Shown here: in pieces, positions 9,061 through 17,604 of the stretch
Position numbering within the stretch: position 1 is the first letter of the stretch
How the letters are laid out: each line of letters starts with the position of its first letter
Assembly (NCBI RefSeq): GCF_018614615.1
Contig: NZ_JAGGOK010000041.1
Location: 62,001 to 126,000, forward strand
From: Streptomyces sp. ISL-100
GTDB taxonomy: Bacteria; Actinomycetota; Actinomycetes; Streptomycetales; Streptomycetaceae
DNA length: 64,000 nt
Reading direction: 5' to 3'
Notes under the pieces: model-generated
What the model was told of the DNA's origin: nothing
The model's database searches: none
The model's input: the letters and a program-made list of their open reading frames with translations, nothing else
Position numbers and translations under genes: made by a program

Positions 9061-9225
9061 GTGTTCGTCCTCGTAGCGGCTCTGCTGTTGCTGGGGGTGC
9101 TGATGGGCTCGGTGGCCCACGTGCCGGTCCCGGTGTCCCTCGTCGCCGCCGCGCTCATCGGCGTCTGGCTGCTGGTCTTCGCCGCCCGTGAGCGTCACTC
9201 GCGACGGTCCACCCGAAGGAGCTGA
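9061..9225 (+). CDS. Small membrane protein, 54 aa
   Basis: GTG start with a GGAGG about 8 nt upstream. The 54-aa product has two hydrophobic segments (FVLVAALLLLGVLMG and VSLVAAALIGVWLLVF) and a basic tail (RERHSRRSTRRS), so both ends should be cytoplasmic. It is divergent from the TetR gene and 7 nt upstream of the next small membrane protein, with which it probably forms an operon. No function is recognised. Confidence 0.7.
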   Translation: MFVLVAALLLLGVLMGSVAHVPVPVSLVAAALIGVWLLVFAARERHSRRSTRRS

Positions 9226-9232
9226 ACGCGCC

Positions 9233-9505
9233 ATGGAGTTCACCGCATCCGCACGCAGCCGCACGGGGCTGCGGGACGCCGACGGCATGGCCGTCGCGTC
9301 GTTCGTACTCGGCCTCGTCGGACTGCTCGTACTCAACATCTTCCTCGGCCCCGTCGCCATCGTGCTGGCCGCCATGGCCCTGAAGCACGGCACCGAACGC
9401 CGGGGCAGAGCGCTGCTCGGGCTCGGCCTCGGAGTGGCCGACCTGGTGGTCCTCGCCGTGCTGGCCTCCGCCGACGGCAGCCTGTCCTGGACCTTCGGCG
9501 GCTGA
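9233..9505 (+). CDS. DUF4190-type small membrane protein
   Basis: 90-aa protein with two membrane segments: the first (MAVASFVLGLVGLLVLNIFLGPVAIVLAA covers about residues 19-47) and a second, Gly/Leu-rich (LLGLGLGVADLVVLAVLA, about 62-79). The order, with an amphipathic linker carrying HGTERRGR between them, is typical of DUF4190 proteins, common in Streptomyces and without known function. It lies 7 nt behind the preceding small membrane gene. Confidence 0.75.
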   Translation: MEFTASARSRTGLRDADGMAVASFVLGLVGLLVLNIFLGPVAIVLAAMALKHGTERRGRALLGLGLGVADLVVLAVLASADGSLSWTFGG

Positions 9506-9583
9506 AAGGGCGCGGAGGGAAAGCCGGCGGCGGCAAGGGCGGGACCGGGGAGCGTCCGGTGGGCTCGTAGAATCGAATCCACC

Positions 9584-10753
9584 ATGGCTTACCTCGACCA
9601 CGCCGCGACCACCCCGATGCTTCCGGAAGCGGTCGGGGCGATGACCGCCCAGCTCGCCGTCACCGGCAACGCGTCGTCTCTGCACGCCGCCGGCCGACGG
9701 GCGCGGCGTACCGTCGAGGAGGCCCGCGAGATGCTCGCGGAGTCCCTCGGCGCCCGGCCGAGCGAGGTGGTCTTCACCGCCGGCGGCACCGAGGCCGACA
9801 ACCTCGCCGTCAAGGGTCTGTACTGGGCGCGGCGCGACGCCGACCCGCGCAGAACCCGGGTGCTGGCGAGCCCCGTCGAGCACCACGCGGTACTGGACGC
9901 CGTCCACTGGCTGGGCGAGCACGAGGGTGCGACCGTCGAGTACCTGCCGGTCGACTCGTACGGCCGGGTCCACCCGGAAGCACTCCGCGCCGCCATCGAA
10001 CGCGACCCGTCCGACGTCGCCATGGCCACCGTGATGTGGGCCAACAACGAGATCGGCACCGTCATGCCGGTCCGCGAACTGGCAGACGTGGCCGCCGAGT
10101 TCGGCGTACCGCTGCATGCCGACGCGGTGCAGGCGTTCGGGCAGCTGGACGTCGACTTCGCCGCCTCCGGGCTGGCCGCGATGACCGTGTCCGGGCACAA
10201 GATCGGCGGGCCGTACGGCATCGGAGCGCTGCTGCTCGGCCGTGATTACACCCCCGTCCCCGTACTGCACGGCGGCGGCCAGGAGCGACACGTGCGCTCC
10301 GGCACGCTCGATGCCCCGGCCATCGCCGCGTTCGCGGTGGCGGGCCGGATCGCGGCCGAGCAGCGGGAGTGGTTCGCGCGCGAGATCGGCGGGCTGCGCG
10401 ACGACCTGGTCGCGGCCGTACGCGCCGCGGTCCCCGAGGCGATCCTCGGCGGCGACCCGTCCCCGGGCGGCCGGCTGCCGGCCAACGCCCACTTCACCTT
10501 CCCGGGCTGCGAAGGCGACTCCCTGCTCCTGCTCCTCGACGCGCAGGGCATCGAATGCTCCACCGGGTCCGCCTGCACGGCCGGAGTCGCCCAGCCGAGC
10601 CACGTCCTGCTGGCCACCGGAACCGACCCCGACCTCGCGCGTGGCACCCTGCGCTTCTCGCTCGGGCACACGTCGACCGCCGAGGATGTGGCGGCGGTGG
10701 CGGAGGCGATCGGTCCGGCGGTGGAGCGGGCGCGTACGGCCGGACTCGTCTGA
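9584..10753 (+). CDS. Cysteine desulfurase (IscS/NifS family)
   Basis: PLP enzyme (389 aa) that takes sulfur from cysteine as a persulfide for tRNA thiolation or Fe-S assembly. Family marks are the N-terminal DHAATTPMLPEA, the PLP lysine in SGHKIGGPYGIG (about residue 207), and the active-site Cys in CSTGSACTAG (about residue 330). Length is standard. The gene lies near mnmA, which needs a sulfur donor, with only the oppositely oriented amidase gene between them; in Streptomyces this neighbourhood is conserved, which suggests it supplies sulfur for 2-thiouridine. Confidence 0.93.
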   Translation: MAYLDHAATTPMLPEAVGAMTAQLAVTGNASSLHAAGRRARRTVEEAREMLAESLGARPSEVVFTAGGTEADNLAVKGLYWARRDADPRRTRVLASPVEHHAVLDAVHWLGEHEGATVEYLPVDSYGRVHPEALRAAIERDPSDVAMATVMWANNEIGTVMPVRELADVAAEFGVPLHADAVQAFGQLDVDFAASGLAAMTVSGHKIGGPYGIGALLLGRDYTPVPVLHGGGQERHVRSGTLDAPAIAAFAVAGRIAAEQREWFAREIGGLRDDLVAAVRAAVPEAILGGDPSPGGRLPANAHFTFPGCEGDSLLLLLDAQGIECSTGSACTAGVAQPSHVLLATGTDPDLARGTLRFSLGHTSTAEDVAAVAEAIGPAVERARTAGLV

Positions 10754-10762
10754 CCTCGTGGA

Positions 10763-11431
10763 CTACGCCTTGACAGGGGGCTGCCCCGCCAGCTCCTCCT
10801 TCACCAGCCGGAGGTAGCGGGCCCAGTCCCAGTGCGGGCCCGGGTCGGTGTGGTCGGTGCCCGGGACCTCGACGTGGCCGATGATGTGCTTCCGGTCGGC
10901 GGGTATCTCGTACCGACGGCAGATCCCGGCGGCGAGACGGGCCGACGAGCGGTACATGACGTCCGTGAAGTTCTCCGGCCGGTCGACGAAGCCTTCGTGC
11001 TCGATGCCGACACTGCGTTCGTTGTACGAGCGGTTACCGGCGTGGTAGGCGACGTCCAGCTCCCGCGCCATCTGCGCGATGTGGCCGTCCTTCGCCCGCA
11101 CGATGTAATGCGCGGCGGCCGCGTGCAGCGGGTTCTTGAAGACGCGCACGGCCGAGGCGAAATTGCCCTGCGTCACGTGGATCACGATCCGGTCGATGGT
11201 GTAGTCGGCGGGACGGTCGGCGGTCCGCAGATTAGCGGCCGACGCGGCGACCCACTGGGCCCCCTTGTGATCCACCTCTCCCTCTACCCGCTGCTTGTCG
11301 ATGCCCGGCACGAGCCACCACAGCCGGGACAGCTCTTCCCCGTACACGGCGGCCGTACCGCCCACGACGGCCGCCCCACCCCCGATGAACAGCGCCCGTC
11401 TGCTCACCCCTGCCACCCTCTTCTGCTCCAT
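10763..11431 (-). CDS. N-acetylmuramoyl-L-alanine amidase, Tat-exported
   Basis: 222-aa Amidase_2 enzyme that cleaves the lactyl-amide bond of peptidoglycan outside the membrane. The N-terminus is a Tat signal (VSRRALFIGGGAAVVGGTAA). Zinc ligands are expected in VIHVTQG (first His), around IGHVEVPG, and DPGPHW, with the catalytic Glu region in SVGIEHEG. It converges with the cysteine desulfurase gene (stops 10 bp apart) and is divergent from mnmA. Confidence 0.9.
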   Translation of the reverse strand: MEQKRVAGVSRRALFIGGGAAVVGGTAAVYGEELSRLWWLVPGIDKQRVEGEVDHKGAQWVAASAANLRTADRPADYTIDRIVIHVTQGNFASAVRVFKNPLHAAAAHYIVRAKDGHIAQMARELDVAYHAGNRSYNERSVGIEHEGFVDRPENFTDVMYRSSARLAAGICRRYEIPADRKHIIGHVEVPGTDHTDPGPHWDWARYLRLVKEELAGQPPVKA

Positions 11432-11485
11432 GAGCCCTTTAACGCTTTCGGCCCTGTCGGTGGTTCCGTCTACCCTGGTGGAGCT

Positions 11486-12613
11486 ATGACTGAGACCCCG
11501 CGCCGCCTCCGTGTCCTCGCCGCCATGTCCGGTGGGGTCGACTCCGCCGTTGCCGCTGCCCGAGCCGCCGAAGCCGGGCACGACGTGACCGGCGTACACC
11601 TCGCCCTGTCCGCCAACCCGCAGTCGTTCCGTACGGGCGCGCGGGGCTGCTGCACGATCGAGGACTCGCGCGACGCGCGCCGGGCCGCCGACGTCATCGG
11701 CATCCCCTTCTACGTCTGGGACCTCGCCGAGCGCTTCCGCGAGGACGTGGTCGAGGACTTCGTCGCGGAGTACGAAGCCGGGCGCACCCCGAACCCCTGC
11801 CTGCGCTGCAACGAGAAGATCAAGTTCGCGGCGCTGCTCGACAAGGCGCTGGCGCTGGGCTTCGACGCGGTCGCCACCGGCCACTACGCGACCGTCGTCC
11901 TGAACGAGGACGGCAGCCGCGAGCTCCACCGCGCGTCCGACATGGCCAAGGACCAGTCGTACGTCCTCGGCGTCCTCGACGAGCGGCAGCTCGCGCACGC
12001 GATGTTCCCGCTCGGCGACACCCTCACCACCAAGGACGAGATCCGCGCGGAGGCCGAGCGCCGGGGTCTCGCGGTCGCGAAGAAGCCCGACAGCCACGAC
12101 ATCTGCTTCATCGCGGACGGCGACACCCAGGGCTTCCTGGCGAACCGTCTCGGTGGCAAGGCGGAGGGCGACATCCTCGACGAGTCGGGCACCAAGGTGG
12201 GCACCCACGAAGGCGCCTTCGGCTTCACCATCGGCCAGCGCAAGGGCCTGCGCATCGGCCACCCCGCCGCCGACGGCAAGCCACGCTATGTCCTGGACAT
12301 CTCCCCGGTGAACAACACGGTGACGGTGGGCCCGGCAGAGGCCCTGGACGTCACCGCACTCACGGCCATCAAGCCCCGCTGGTGCGGTACGCCCCCGGCC
12401 GGCAGCGGCACGTACACGGCCCAGCTACGCGCGCACGGCGGCGAGACGCCGGTGACGGCGGAGCTGATCGACGGCTCGGAGCTCCGGGTCACCTTCACCG
12501 AGCCGGTGCGCGGGGTCGCCCCCGGCCAGGCGATCGTGCTGTACGACGGCACACGCGTAGTCGGCTCGGCAACAATCGCGACGACGAGCCGAGCGGCGGC
12601 GGCCTCCGTCTGA
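11486..12613 (+). CDS. mnmA: tRNA-specific 2-thiouridylase MnmA
   Basis: 375-aa ATP-dependent enzyme that puts sulfur on C2 of U34 in Lys, Glu and Gln tRNAs. PP-loop SGGVDSAV lies at about residue 15. The catalytic Cys pair is in NPCLRCNEKIKF (about residue 108) and SHDICFI (about 205). The GQRKGL segment and C-terminal beta-barrel are present. ATG 11486 is preceded by GGTGGAG. The upstream cysteine desulfurase is the likely sulfur source. Confidence 0.96.
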   Translation: MTETPRRLRVLAAMSGGVDSAVAAARAAEAGHDVTGVHLALSANPQSFRTGARGCCTIEDSRDARRAADVIGIPFYVWDLAERFREDVVEDFVAEYEAGRTPNPCLRCNEKIKFAALLDKALALGFDAVATGHYATVVLNEDGSRELHRASDMAKDQSYVLGVLDERQLAHAMFPLGDTLTTKDEIRAEAERRGLAVAKKPDSHDICFIADGDTQGFLANRLGGKAEGDILDESGTKVGTHEGAFGFTIGQRKGLRIGHPAADGKPRYVLDISPVNNTVTVGPAEALDVTALTAIKPRWCGTPPAGSGTYTAQLRAHGGETPVTAELIDGSELRVTFTEPVRGVAPGQAIVLYDGTRVVGSATIATTSRAAAASV

Positions 12614-12904
12614 TCCGGTGGAACGCCCGACGGCCTACGGCAGAAGAGTCAGGCACTATGCGTGGTGCTTGTCCCCGAGCGCGTCGAGAAGATTGTCATG
12701 GTCTTCAGGGAGACCTTGGAGCGGGTGCACTATGCGCCGAGCCTGTCCTCACACCGTTCACACGCAGCAGGAACAGGAGGTACGGCAAACGGTCGAAGCG
12801 CTCAACTCCCCTCTCTTGAACGTTCGATCGCACGCATGCTAGACAGCGCTTGCCCATCGCCCGCAGCTTCGCGGGCAGGCACCTCCCCCATAAGGAGCCC
12901 CCTG

Positions 12905-13612
12905 ATGCGCAAGCGCACCGGCGCTCTCAGCGCCGCCGTCTCCTCCTTGGTCCTCCTGTCCATCTCTCCCGCCGAAGCCTCCGTCATCTGGGACGGCGAC
13001 GCCTCCCGCGGCACCGGAGTGTTCTCCTCGCTCCTGTGCGACTCCCCCGGCAGCGTCGTCGCGCAGGACAACAACGACGGGCGCGGCAAGGTCTTCAAGT
13101 TCAACAAGCCGCTGGGCCTGGAGCGCTGCGAGGCGCACGGGATCAGCGTCGGCGGGTCCCGCTACACCTTCAAGAACAACTCGACCTATTACCTGGGCTG
13201 GGACACCTCCACCAACACCCCGGACGCCGGCACGATCTTCCAGTGGAAGTCGTACGGCACGGGCGACCAGCATCAGCAGAACTATCCAGTCCTGATGAAG
13301 GTCGAGGGCGGGGTCCTGAAGCTGTTCCACATCGAGGTCGGCGAGAAGTGGACCCTGAAGTGGTCCACGCCGGTCACCACCAGTACGTACAAGCGGATCG
13401 TGCTCGGCATCCACACCTCGAGCAGCGCCTCGTCCGGCTGGGTGGAGGCGTACTACAACGGCTCCAAGGTCGTCTCGTTCTCCGGCCGTACGTGGGACGA
13501 CCTGGGCAATGACACCCGGTTCGGCACTTACGGCGCGGAGGTCAAGGACAAGCGCGTCATCAACTGGATCGACGGCCTGAAGGTGGGCACGTCGTACGGG
13601 GACGTGGACTGA
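12905..13612 (+). CDS. Secreted polysaccharide lyase-like protein
   Basis: 235-aa exported protein. ATG 12905 follows AAGGAG and starts a Sec signal peptide (MRKRTGALSAAVSSLVLLSI, cleavage after AEA). The mature part reads like a beta-jelly-roll lyase of the heparin-lyase/alginate-lyase-like family (PF14099 type): FQWKSYGTG, then strands with LMKVEGG, and a late YNGSKVVSFSGRTWDD..TRFGTYG block. The polysaccharide is not predictable. The 291 bp before it (12614-12904) hold no convincing gene; an open frame reads through but has no coding look. Confidence 0.75.
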   Translation: MRKRTGALSAAVSSLVLLSISPAEASVIWDGDASRGTGVFSSLLCDSPGSVVAQDNNDGRGKVFKFNKPLGLERCEAHGISVGGSRYTFKNNSTYYLGWDTSTNTPDAGTIFQWKSYGTGDQHQQNYPVLMKVEGGVLKLFHIEVGEKWTLKWSTPVTTSTYKRIVLGIHTSSSASSGWVEAYYNGSKVVSFSGRTWDDLGNDTRFGTYGAEVKDKRVINWIDGLKVGTSYGDVD

Positions 13613-13716
13613 CCGCAGACGGTCCGGTGGTGATCTGCTCAGCCAAGTTGCGCGTCGTTCAGCAGGGTGCGGTCGAGGACCTGCTCAGCGGCCAGGTTCG
13701 TACCCCGGTGTCCCGA

Positions 13717-13917
13717 TCAAGGCCGGGGAAGTTCGATTTCCCCGGCCTTGATTCCAAGCAGGAACGCGCGCAAGGAGGCACGGCTAGTTGCGACGATGGC
13801 AGCAGGACTCTCGCTCTCCCTGATCGAGATGCCGTTGCTGCGGGTTTCAGTCACCTCGACACAGTTGTTGCCCCCACCTGAGCAGAAGGACGAGCGCTGC
13901 CAATTCCGTTCGGGCAA
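13717..13917 (-). CDS. DUF397 protein (WhiJ-module partner)
   Basis: 66-aa DUF397 protein from TTG 13917, with GAGG 8-9 nt upstream. The family pattern W.rSSfC.g..nCVEV..t...i.IRdS is present (NWQRSSFCSGGGNNCVEV, ISIRESES), ending in the usual F..gik.GE block (FLLGIKAGEIELP). It lies 13 nt downstream of an XRE regulator. DUF397/XRE pairs are abundant in Streptomyces and in known cases (WhiJ) control development; the small protein probably modulates the DNA-binding partner. Confidence 0.88.
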   Translation of the reverse strand: MPERNWQRSSFCSGGGNNCVEVTETRSNGISIRESESPAAIVATSRASLRAFLLGIKAGEIELPRP

Positions 13918-13929
13918 TTTCAGGACCTC

Positions 13930-14784
13930 TCACAGTTCACGGGCGATGGATCGTATGAGCTTCTGTGACTCGGCTGCGCAGAGCGCGGAGCGCTCCATCA
14001 AGTCCAACAGACAGCGGTAGTTTTCCAGCGGTGTCGGGGCGTCCACGAAGTGGGCACCAAAGGATGTGTCCAGTTGGACGGTGTCCAACTGGGGAACGGC
14101 GCCTTCGGCGTAGAGGATCGATTGTCCCGCTCCGTGGAAAGCACCGGCGCTGAACGGGATGACCAACAGTGTGATGTTGTCCCGCTCGGATGCGTCCGCG
14201 AGGTGGTCCAATTGGGCACGTGCAACATTTCGGCCGCCGAACTCCAGTCGAAGTGCGGCTTCGTGGATGATGCCGAGGTACGGAGTCGGGTGGTCGCCAA
14301 CGAGGATGGCCTGACGGCCCATGCGGTGCGCGACCCGCAATTCCACCTCCAGGCGCGGCAGCTTCGGCACCGCGAAATCGAAGATGGCCCGGGCGTGGTC
14401 CTCCGTTTGGAAGAGGCCTGGCAGGTGCACGGTCTGAGCCGTTCTGATGCGCGTGGCGTGCCACTCAAGCTCGGACACATCGAGGTGCCCATCCGGGAGC
14501 TTGCCCCGGTACTCGTCCCACCAGCCCCGGCCCCGGCGTGTGCCGGCCATCGCGGCGAGTGCTTCGATCAGCCCGGAGTCCGGACACTTGTAGTGGCAGG
14601 CGAGTTGACGGACGCGCTCTTCGCTGAGCCCAGTCCGACCTGCCTCCACGTTGGAGATCATTGTGCGGTCGGCGCCGAGCATGCCGGCCGCGTCCTGAAT
14701 TGAGATACCTGCCTGCTCACGCATGCGACGTACCTCGGTGGCCAAGCGTCGCTGGCGGCCTGTAGGTGTGTTCCGCGTTGCCAT
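13930..14784 (-). CDS. XRE-family regulator with DUF5753 domain (WhiJ-like)
   Basis: 284 aa from ATG 14784 (GAGAGGA upstream). The N-terminal HTH_XRE covers about residues 15-70 (RRMREQAGISIQDAAGMLG, ISNVEAGRTG). The remaining about 190 residues are the DUF5753 ligand/partner domain: LPGLFQTEDHARAI, VAHRMGRQAIL, IHEAALRLEFGG, ITLLVIPFSAGAF. It is transcribed with the DUF397 gene and is divergent from a HATPase gene, the usual three-gene make-up of WhiJ-type modules. Confidence 0.9.
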   Translation of the reverse strand: MATRNTPTGRQRRLATEVRRMREQAGISIQDAAGMLGADRTMISNVEAGRTGLSEERVRQLACHYKCPDSGLIEALAAMAGTRRGRGWWDEYRGKLPDGHLDVSELEWHATRIRTAQTVHLPGLFQTEDHARAIFDFAVPKLPRLEVELRVAHRMGRQAILVGDHPTPYLGIIHEAALRLEFGGRNVARAQLDHLADASERDNITLLVIPFSAGAFHGAGQSILYAEGAVPQLDTVQLDTSFGAHFVDAPTPLENYRCLLDLMERSALCAAESQKLIRSIAREL

Positions 14785-14876
14785 GGGTCCTCTCTCACGC
14801 GCGCGAACAGTCTGGCAGCCGCTGACACAGCGGTCCAGTGAGTCAGTCAACTAATCACTAGTTAGTGGTAGTTGAG

Positions 14877-14888
14877 CTCACATGTGAG
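14877..14888. promoter_or_regulatory. 12-bp perfect palindrome, candidate operator
   Basis: CTCACATGTGAG is a perfect palindrome between the divergent XRE gene (start 14784) and HATPase gene (start 15058). Just left of it is ACTAGT within a second symmetric AT-richer block (14851-14866). The 273-bp spacer has no gene. A binding site for the XRE regulator is the simplest reading. Confidence 0.5.
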
Positions 14889-15057
14889 TTGCTTTGCGCT
14901 AGCGTGTGACCCGTACCACTCGCGTAGTCGTCGTCGACGGAAGCGCACCGGTCCACCCTGCCCGCCCGGGACGGCAGGTTCAGCGACCGGCATTGCCACT
15001 GCTCACACCTCAACGTCGCTGGTACACACCCACTCGCACGCACTCAGGATGTGTCTC

Positions 15058-15552
15058 GTGAGGACAGAACCCGCTCCCATCCCGTTCCACCAACCCTGGC
15101 AGTACGAGCTCAGTTTCCCCTGCGACCCGCGCAGCCCCCGAATCGCCCGCACCACCCTGCGCGCCATCCTCGCGGCCCACCAGCTCGATGAACTCAGCTA
15201 CCGCGCCGAGCTGTTGACCTCCGAGCTCGCCACGAACTCCGTACGCCACACCAAGGGGCCCGCCGCCGTCCGCCTGCACTGGCTGCACCCCGTCCTGCGT
15301 ATCAGCGTCTGGGACATGAGCCCGGACCTGCCAAAGCCTCTGCGCAAGGCGGTGTCCGTGTACGACGAGGAGGGGCGCGGGCTCGCGATCCTCGAACTCG
15401 TCGCTGACCGGTGGGGCGGGTGCGCGATGGGAGAGGGGCCGTACGGACCCGGCGGCAAGACCATCTGGTTCGAACTCGCCGTCACGGACGGGCTCCCCAC
15501 CAAGGTCTTGGCTGGTGCCCCCGCCTTGAGGCGGGAGCGTAGGTCATCTTAA
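15058..15552 (+). CDS. HATPase anti-sigma-factor-like protein, C-terminus altered by IS
   Basis: 164-aa GHKL ATPase of the SpoIIAB/RsbW-like type from GTG 15058 (AGGA 8 nt upstream). The N-box is in LTSELATNSVRHT, the G1-like box in VWDMSPD and the G2-like in EEGRGLAILELVADRWG, followed by GGKTIWFEL. Such proteins act as serine kinases or ATP-binding partners and often sit beside XRE/DUF397 pairs. The family normally ends soon after WFEL; here the last about 15 residues (GAPALRRERRSS) are encoded by the left end of an insertion sequence, so the natural tail was replaced. Confidence 0.82.
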   Translation: MRTEPAPIPFHQPWQYELSFPCDPRSPRIARTTLRAILAAHQLDELSYRAELLTSELATNSVRHTKGPAAVRLHWLHPVLRISVWDMSPDLPKPLRKAVSVYDEEGRGLAILELVADRWGGCAMGEGPYGPGGKTIWFELAVTDGLPTKVLAGAPALRRERRSS

Positions 15553-15911
15553 AAGGGCGGCGCGGAGCTCCGCCGTATCGCTGCGAAGCAGGAACGTTCA
15601 GACGGGGGCGCTGTTGGTTCTCGATGTACTGGCGCACGGCGGTCAGTGGTGCCCCCGCCGCAGCTTCCGGGGAAGTGAGAGCGGGACCAGGAGTGCCCGT
15701 GCATGATGCCGCGGTTGACTTGGCCGATGGACTTCTGACGCAAGCGCCGGGAGCTGACGCCCTTGAGGCTGTTGGCCAGCTTGGCCAGGGCGACCTTGGG
15801 CGGGTGGCGCACCAGGAGGTGCACGTGATCGCGCTCGCCGTTGAACTCCTCCAGCTCCGCCTCGCAGTCGGCGCACACGGCCCGCATGATCTCCTGAAGG
15901 GTGCAAACGAC
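15549..15911 (-). pseudogene. IS200/IS605 TnpA remnant, C-terminal copy, frameshifted
   Basis: Remnant of the Y1 HUH transposase. One frame reads MRAVCADCEAELEEFNGERD then HVHLLV (the HUH histidines) and on to ANSLKGVSSRRLR; after GSCGGG the sequence shifts to another frame that carries PLTAVRQYIENQQRP with the catalytic Tyr region. The N-terminal about 38 residues are missing here. It overlaps in content with the neighbouring fragment (both contain the HVHLLV and PPKVAL blocks). Confidence 0.75.
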
Positions 15912-15925
15912 GTGCGCACTGGGTC

Positions 15926-16198
15926 TTACGTCAGGGGCTGCCTGTCATTGTGGGACAGGGCGACCTTGGGCGGGTAGTGCACGAGAAGGTGCACGTGGTC
16001 CTCTTCGCCGTTGAACTCGCGTAGCTCTGCCTCGAAGCTCTGGCATACCTCGCGCATGACCTCTTCGCAGCGTGTCAGCATCTCGTCGGTGAAGACTCCG
16101 CGCCGGTACTTGGTGACGAAGACCAGGTGTGCGTGAAGGTTGTACATGACGTGTCGTCCCCGGCGTAGATCGGGGTTTGGTTCCCAGCGTGGTGACAT
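15926..16198 (-). pseudogene. IS200/IS605 TnpA remnant, N-terminal copy
   Basis: Intact TnpA N-terminus (VMYNLHAHLVFVTKYRRGVF, FNGEEDHVHLLVHYPPKVALS) that breaks off right after PPKVAL and ends in eight unrelated residues. The sequence at the break (15927-15940) is a 14-mer that recurs at 20317-20330. Together with the second fragment downstream this gives a partial tandem duplication of tnpA, better explained by recombination of two related elements than by point mutation. Confidence 0.75.
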
Positions 16199-16250
16199 AG
16201 ACCAAGCGTGGTATGAATCAAGCGAACTCGGCTGAAAGGGGGTGGGCCGG

Positions 16251-16932
16251 ATGATCCGGGCGTACAAGTTCCTCATGCGGCCCACTGTGGGTCAGACGAT
16301 CGCGCTCGGCGAGATGCTGCGTGATCACTGCTCCTTTTACAACGGGGCGTTGCAGGAACGACGCGACGCCTACCGGCACGCGTCGAAGACGAGCATCAAG
16401 TACGGGATACAGTCCGCGCAGCTCAAGGACATCCGGGCGTTCGACCCGGAGCGTCAGGGCCGCTGGTCGTTCTCCTCGCAACAGGCCACCTTGCGCCGTC
16501 TCGACAAGGCGTTCGCCGCGTTCTTCCGCCGGGTCAAGTCCGGCGAGACACCCGGTTACCCGCGCTTTCGCGGGGTGAACTGGTTCGACACGGTGGACTT
16601 CCCGAAGGACGGAGACGGCTGCCGGTGGGATTCCACCCCGCACGACCCGGTCACCCGCGTCCGCTTCCAGGGCGTCGGGCACGTCAAGGTCAACCAGCAC
16701 CGGCCCGTAGTCGGCAGGGTCAAGACCGTCTCGGTCAAGCGCGAGGGCAAGCGCTGGTACGTCGTGCTGACCGCAGAGCAGCCCCAGCCCGAGCCGCTGC
16801 CCGCAACCGGCAGTGTCGTCGGCATCGACATGGGCATAGCCAACTTCCTCGCCGACTCGAACGGCGAGTTCGTTCCCAACCCGCGCCACGGCCGGAAGGC
16901 GGCCGAGAAACTCGAAGCTGCGCAGCAGGCTC
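16251..16932 (+). pseudogene. tnpB: Outer TnpB (IS200/IS605), 5' part
   Basis: First 226-227 codons of an RNA-guided TnpB nuclease from ATG 16251 (AAAGGGGGTG upstream). It has the N-terminal MIRAYKFLMRPTVGQ, the PRFRG strand segment and the first RuvC Asp in VVGIDMGIANFL. The frame is broken after EAAQQA by the inserted IS607-type element. Codons up to 16928 plus those from 19586 give exactly 400 codons including the stop, so the gene was intact at the time of insertion. Confidence 0.9.
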
Positions 16933-16995
16933 ACCAACTCCGTTAGTCATCCCTAGTGTTGTGCATATATGTTTGCGTGTATGGAGTTGCTGCGT

Positions 16996-17604
16996 ATGTC
17001 CAAGGCCGCGAACCGTCTGGGTATCCACCCGATGACGCTTCGCCAGTGGGCTATCGACGGCAAGATCCCGTTCTCGTGGGTCGGCCGTGAGCGCCGGTTC
17101 TCCTCGGTTGATGTGGAGAACATGAAGCGCGGCAGCGACTCTGCCGCTTCTCGTCCGAGGCGGGAGGTTTTGTATGTGCGTGTGTCCGGCTCGTCCGGGC
17201 AGGAGTCCTCGCTGGCCGCGCAGGAAGAGGAGTTGCGGGCAACCGCCTCGGGTGAGGTCGTGAAGGTCGTCAAGGACCGTGGTTCGGGCCTGCGAGAGAA
17301 CCGGCCCGGCTTGAACCGGGTGTTGGCGATGGTCTCCGACGGCAGCGTGAGCGTGGTTCGGGTGACGCATGAGGACCGGCTGGCCCGGTTCGGAGTGGGC
17401 TGGCTCAAGCGCTTGTTCGCCGTGTACGGCGTCACTCTGGAGGTCTTGCATCCGAAGAAGTCCGGTGGCCGGGACGAGTTGCTGGAGGACTTCGTTTCCC
17501 TGGTCACCACGTTCGCCGGGCGTCTGTACGGGATGCGTTCGGCCGAGGCCCGCAAGCGGCTACTCGCCGAGACCGGCCAATGCACTGCCGATGGTGACCG
17601 GTGA
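16996..17604 (+). CDS. tnpA: IS607-type serine transposase TnpA
   Basis: 202 aa from ATG 16996, chosen because GGAG lies 8 nt upstream and the MerR-like HTH begins there (SKAANRLGIHPMTLRQWAID); ATGs at 16969 and 16981 would add 5-9 residues. The HTH is followed by GKIPFSWVGRERRF and the resolvase catalytic domain with the nucleophile Ser in YVRVSGSSGQE (about residue 62), and HEDRLARFG for the conserved Arg. HTH before catalytic domain is the IS607 order, opposite to resolvases. Stop and the next GTG start overlap by 4 nt. Confidence 0.92.
   Translation: MSKAANRLGIHPMTLRQWAIDGKIPFSWVGRERRFSSVDVENMKRGSDSAASRPRREVLYVRVSGSSGQESSLAAQEEELRATASGEVVKVVKDRGSGLRENRPGLNRVLAMVSDGSVSVVRVTHEDRLARFGVGWLKRLFAVYGVTLEVLHPKKSGGRDELLEDFVSLVTTFAGRLYGMRSAEARKRLLAETGQCTADGDR

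Noticed and set aside
12826..12837. LexA/SOS-like palindrome (TTGAACGTTCGA)
   Set aside because: The actinobacterial SOS box has GAAC and GTTC separated by four bases; here the halves abut, and the downstream lyase-like gene is not a typical SOS target.
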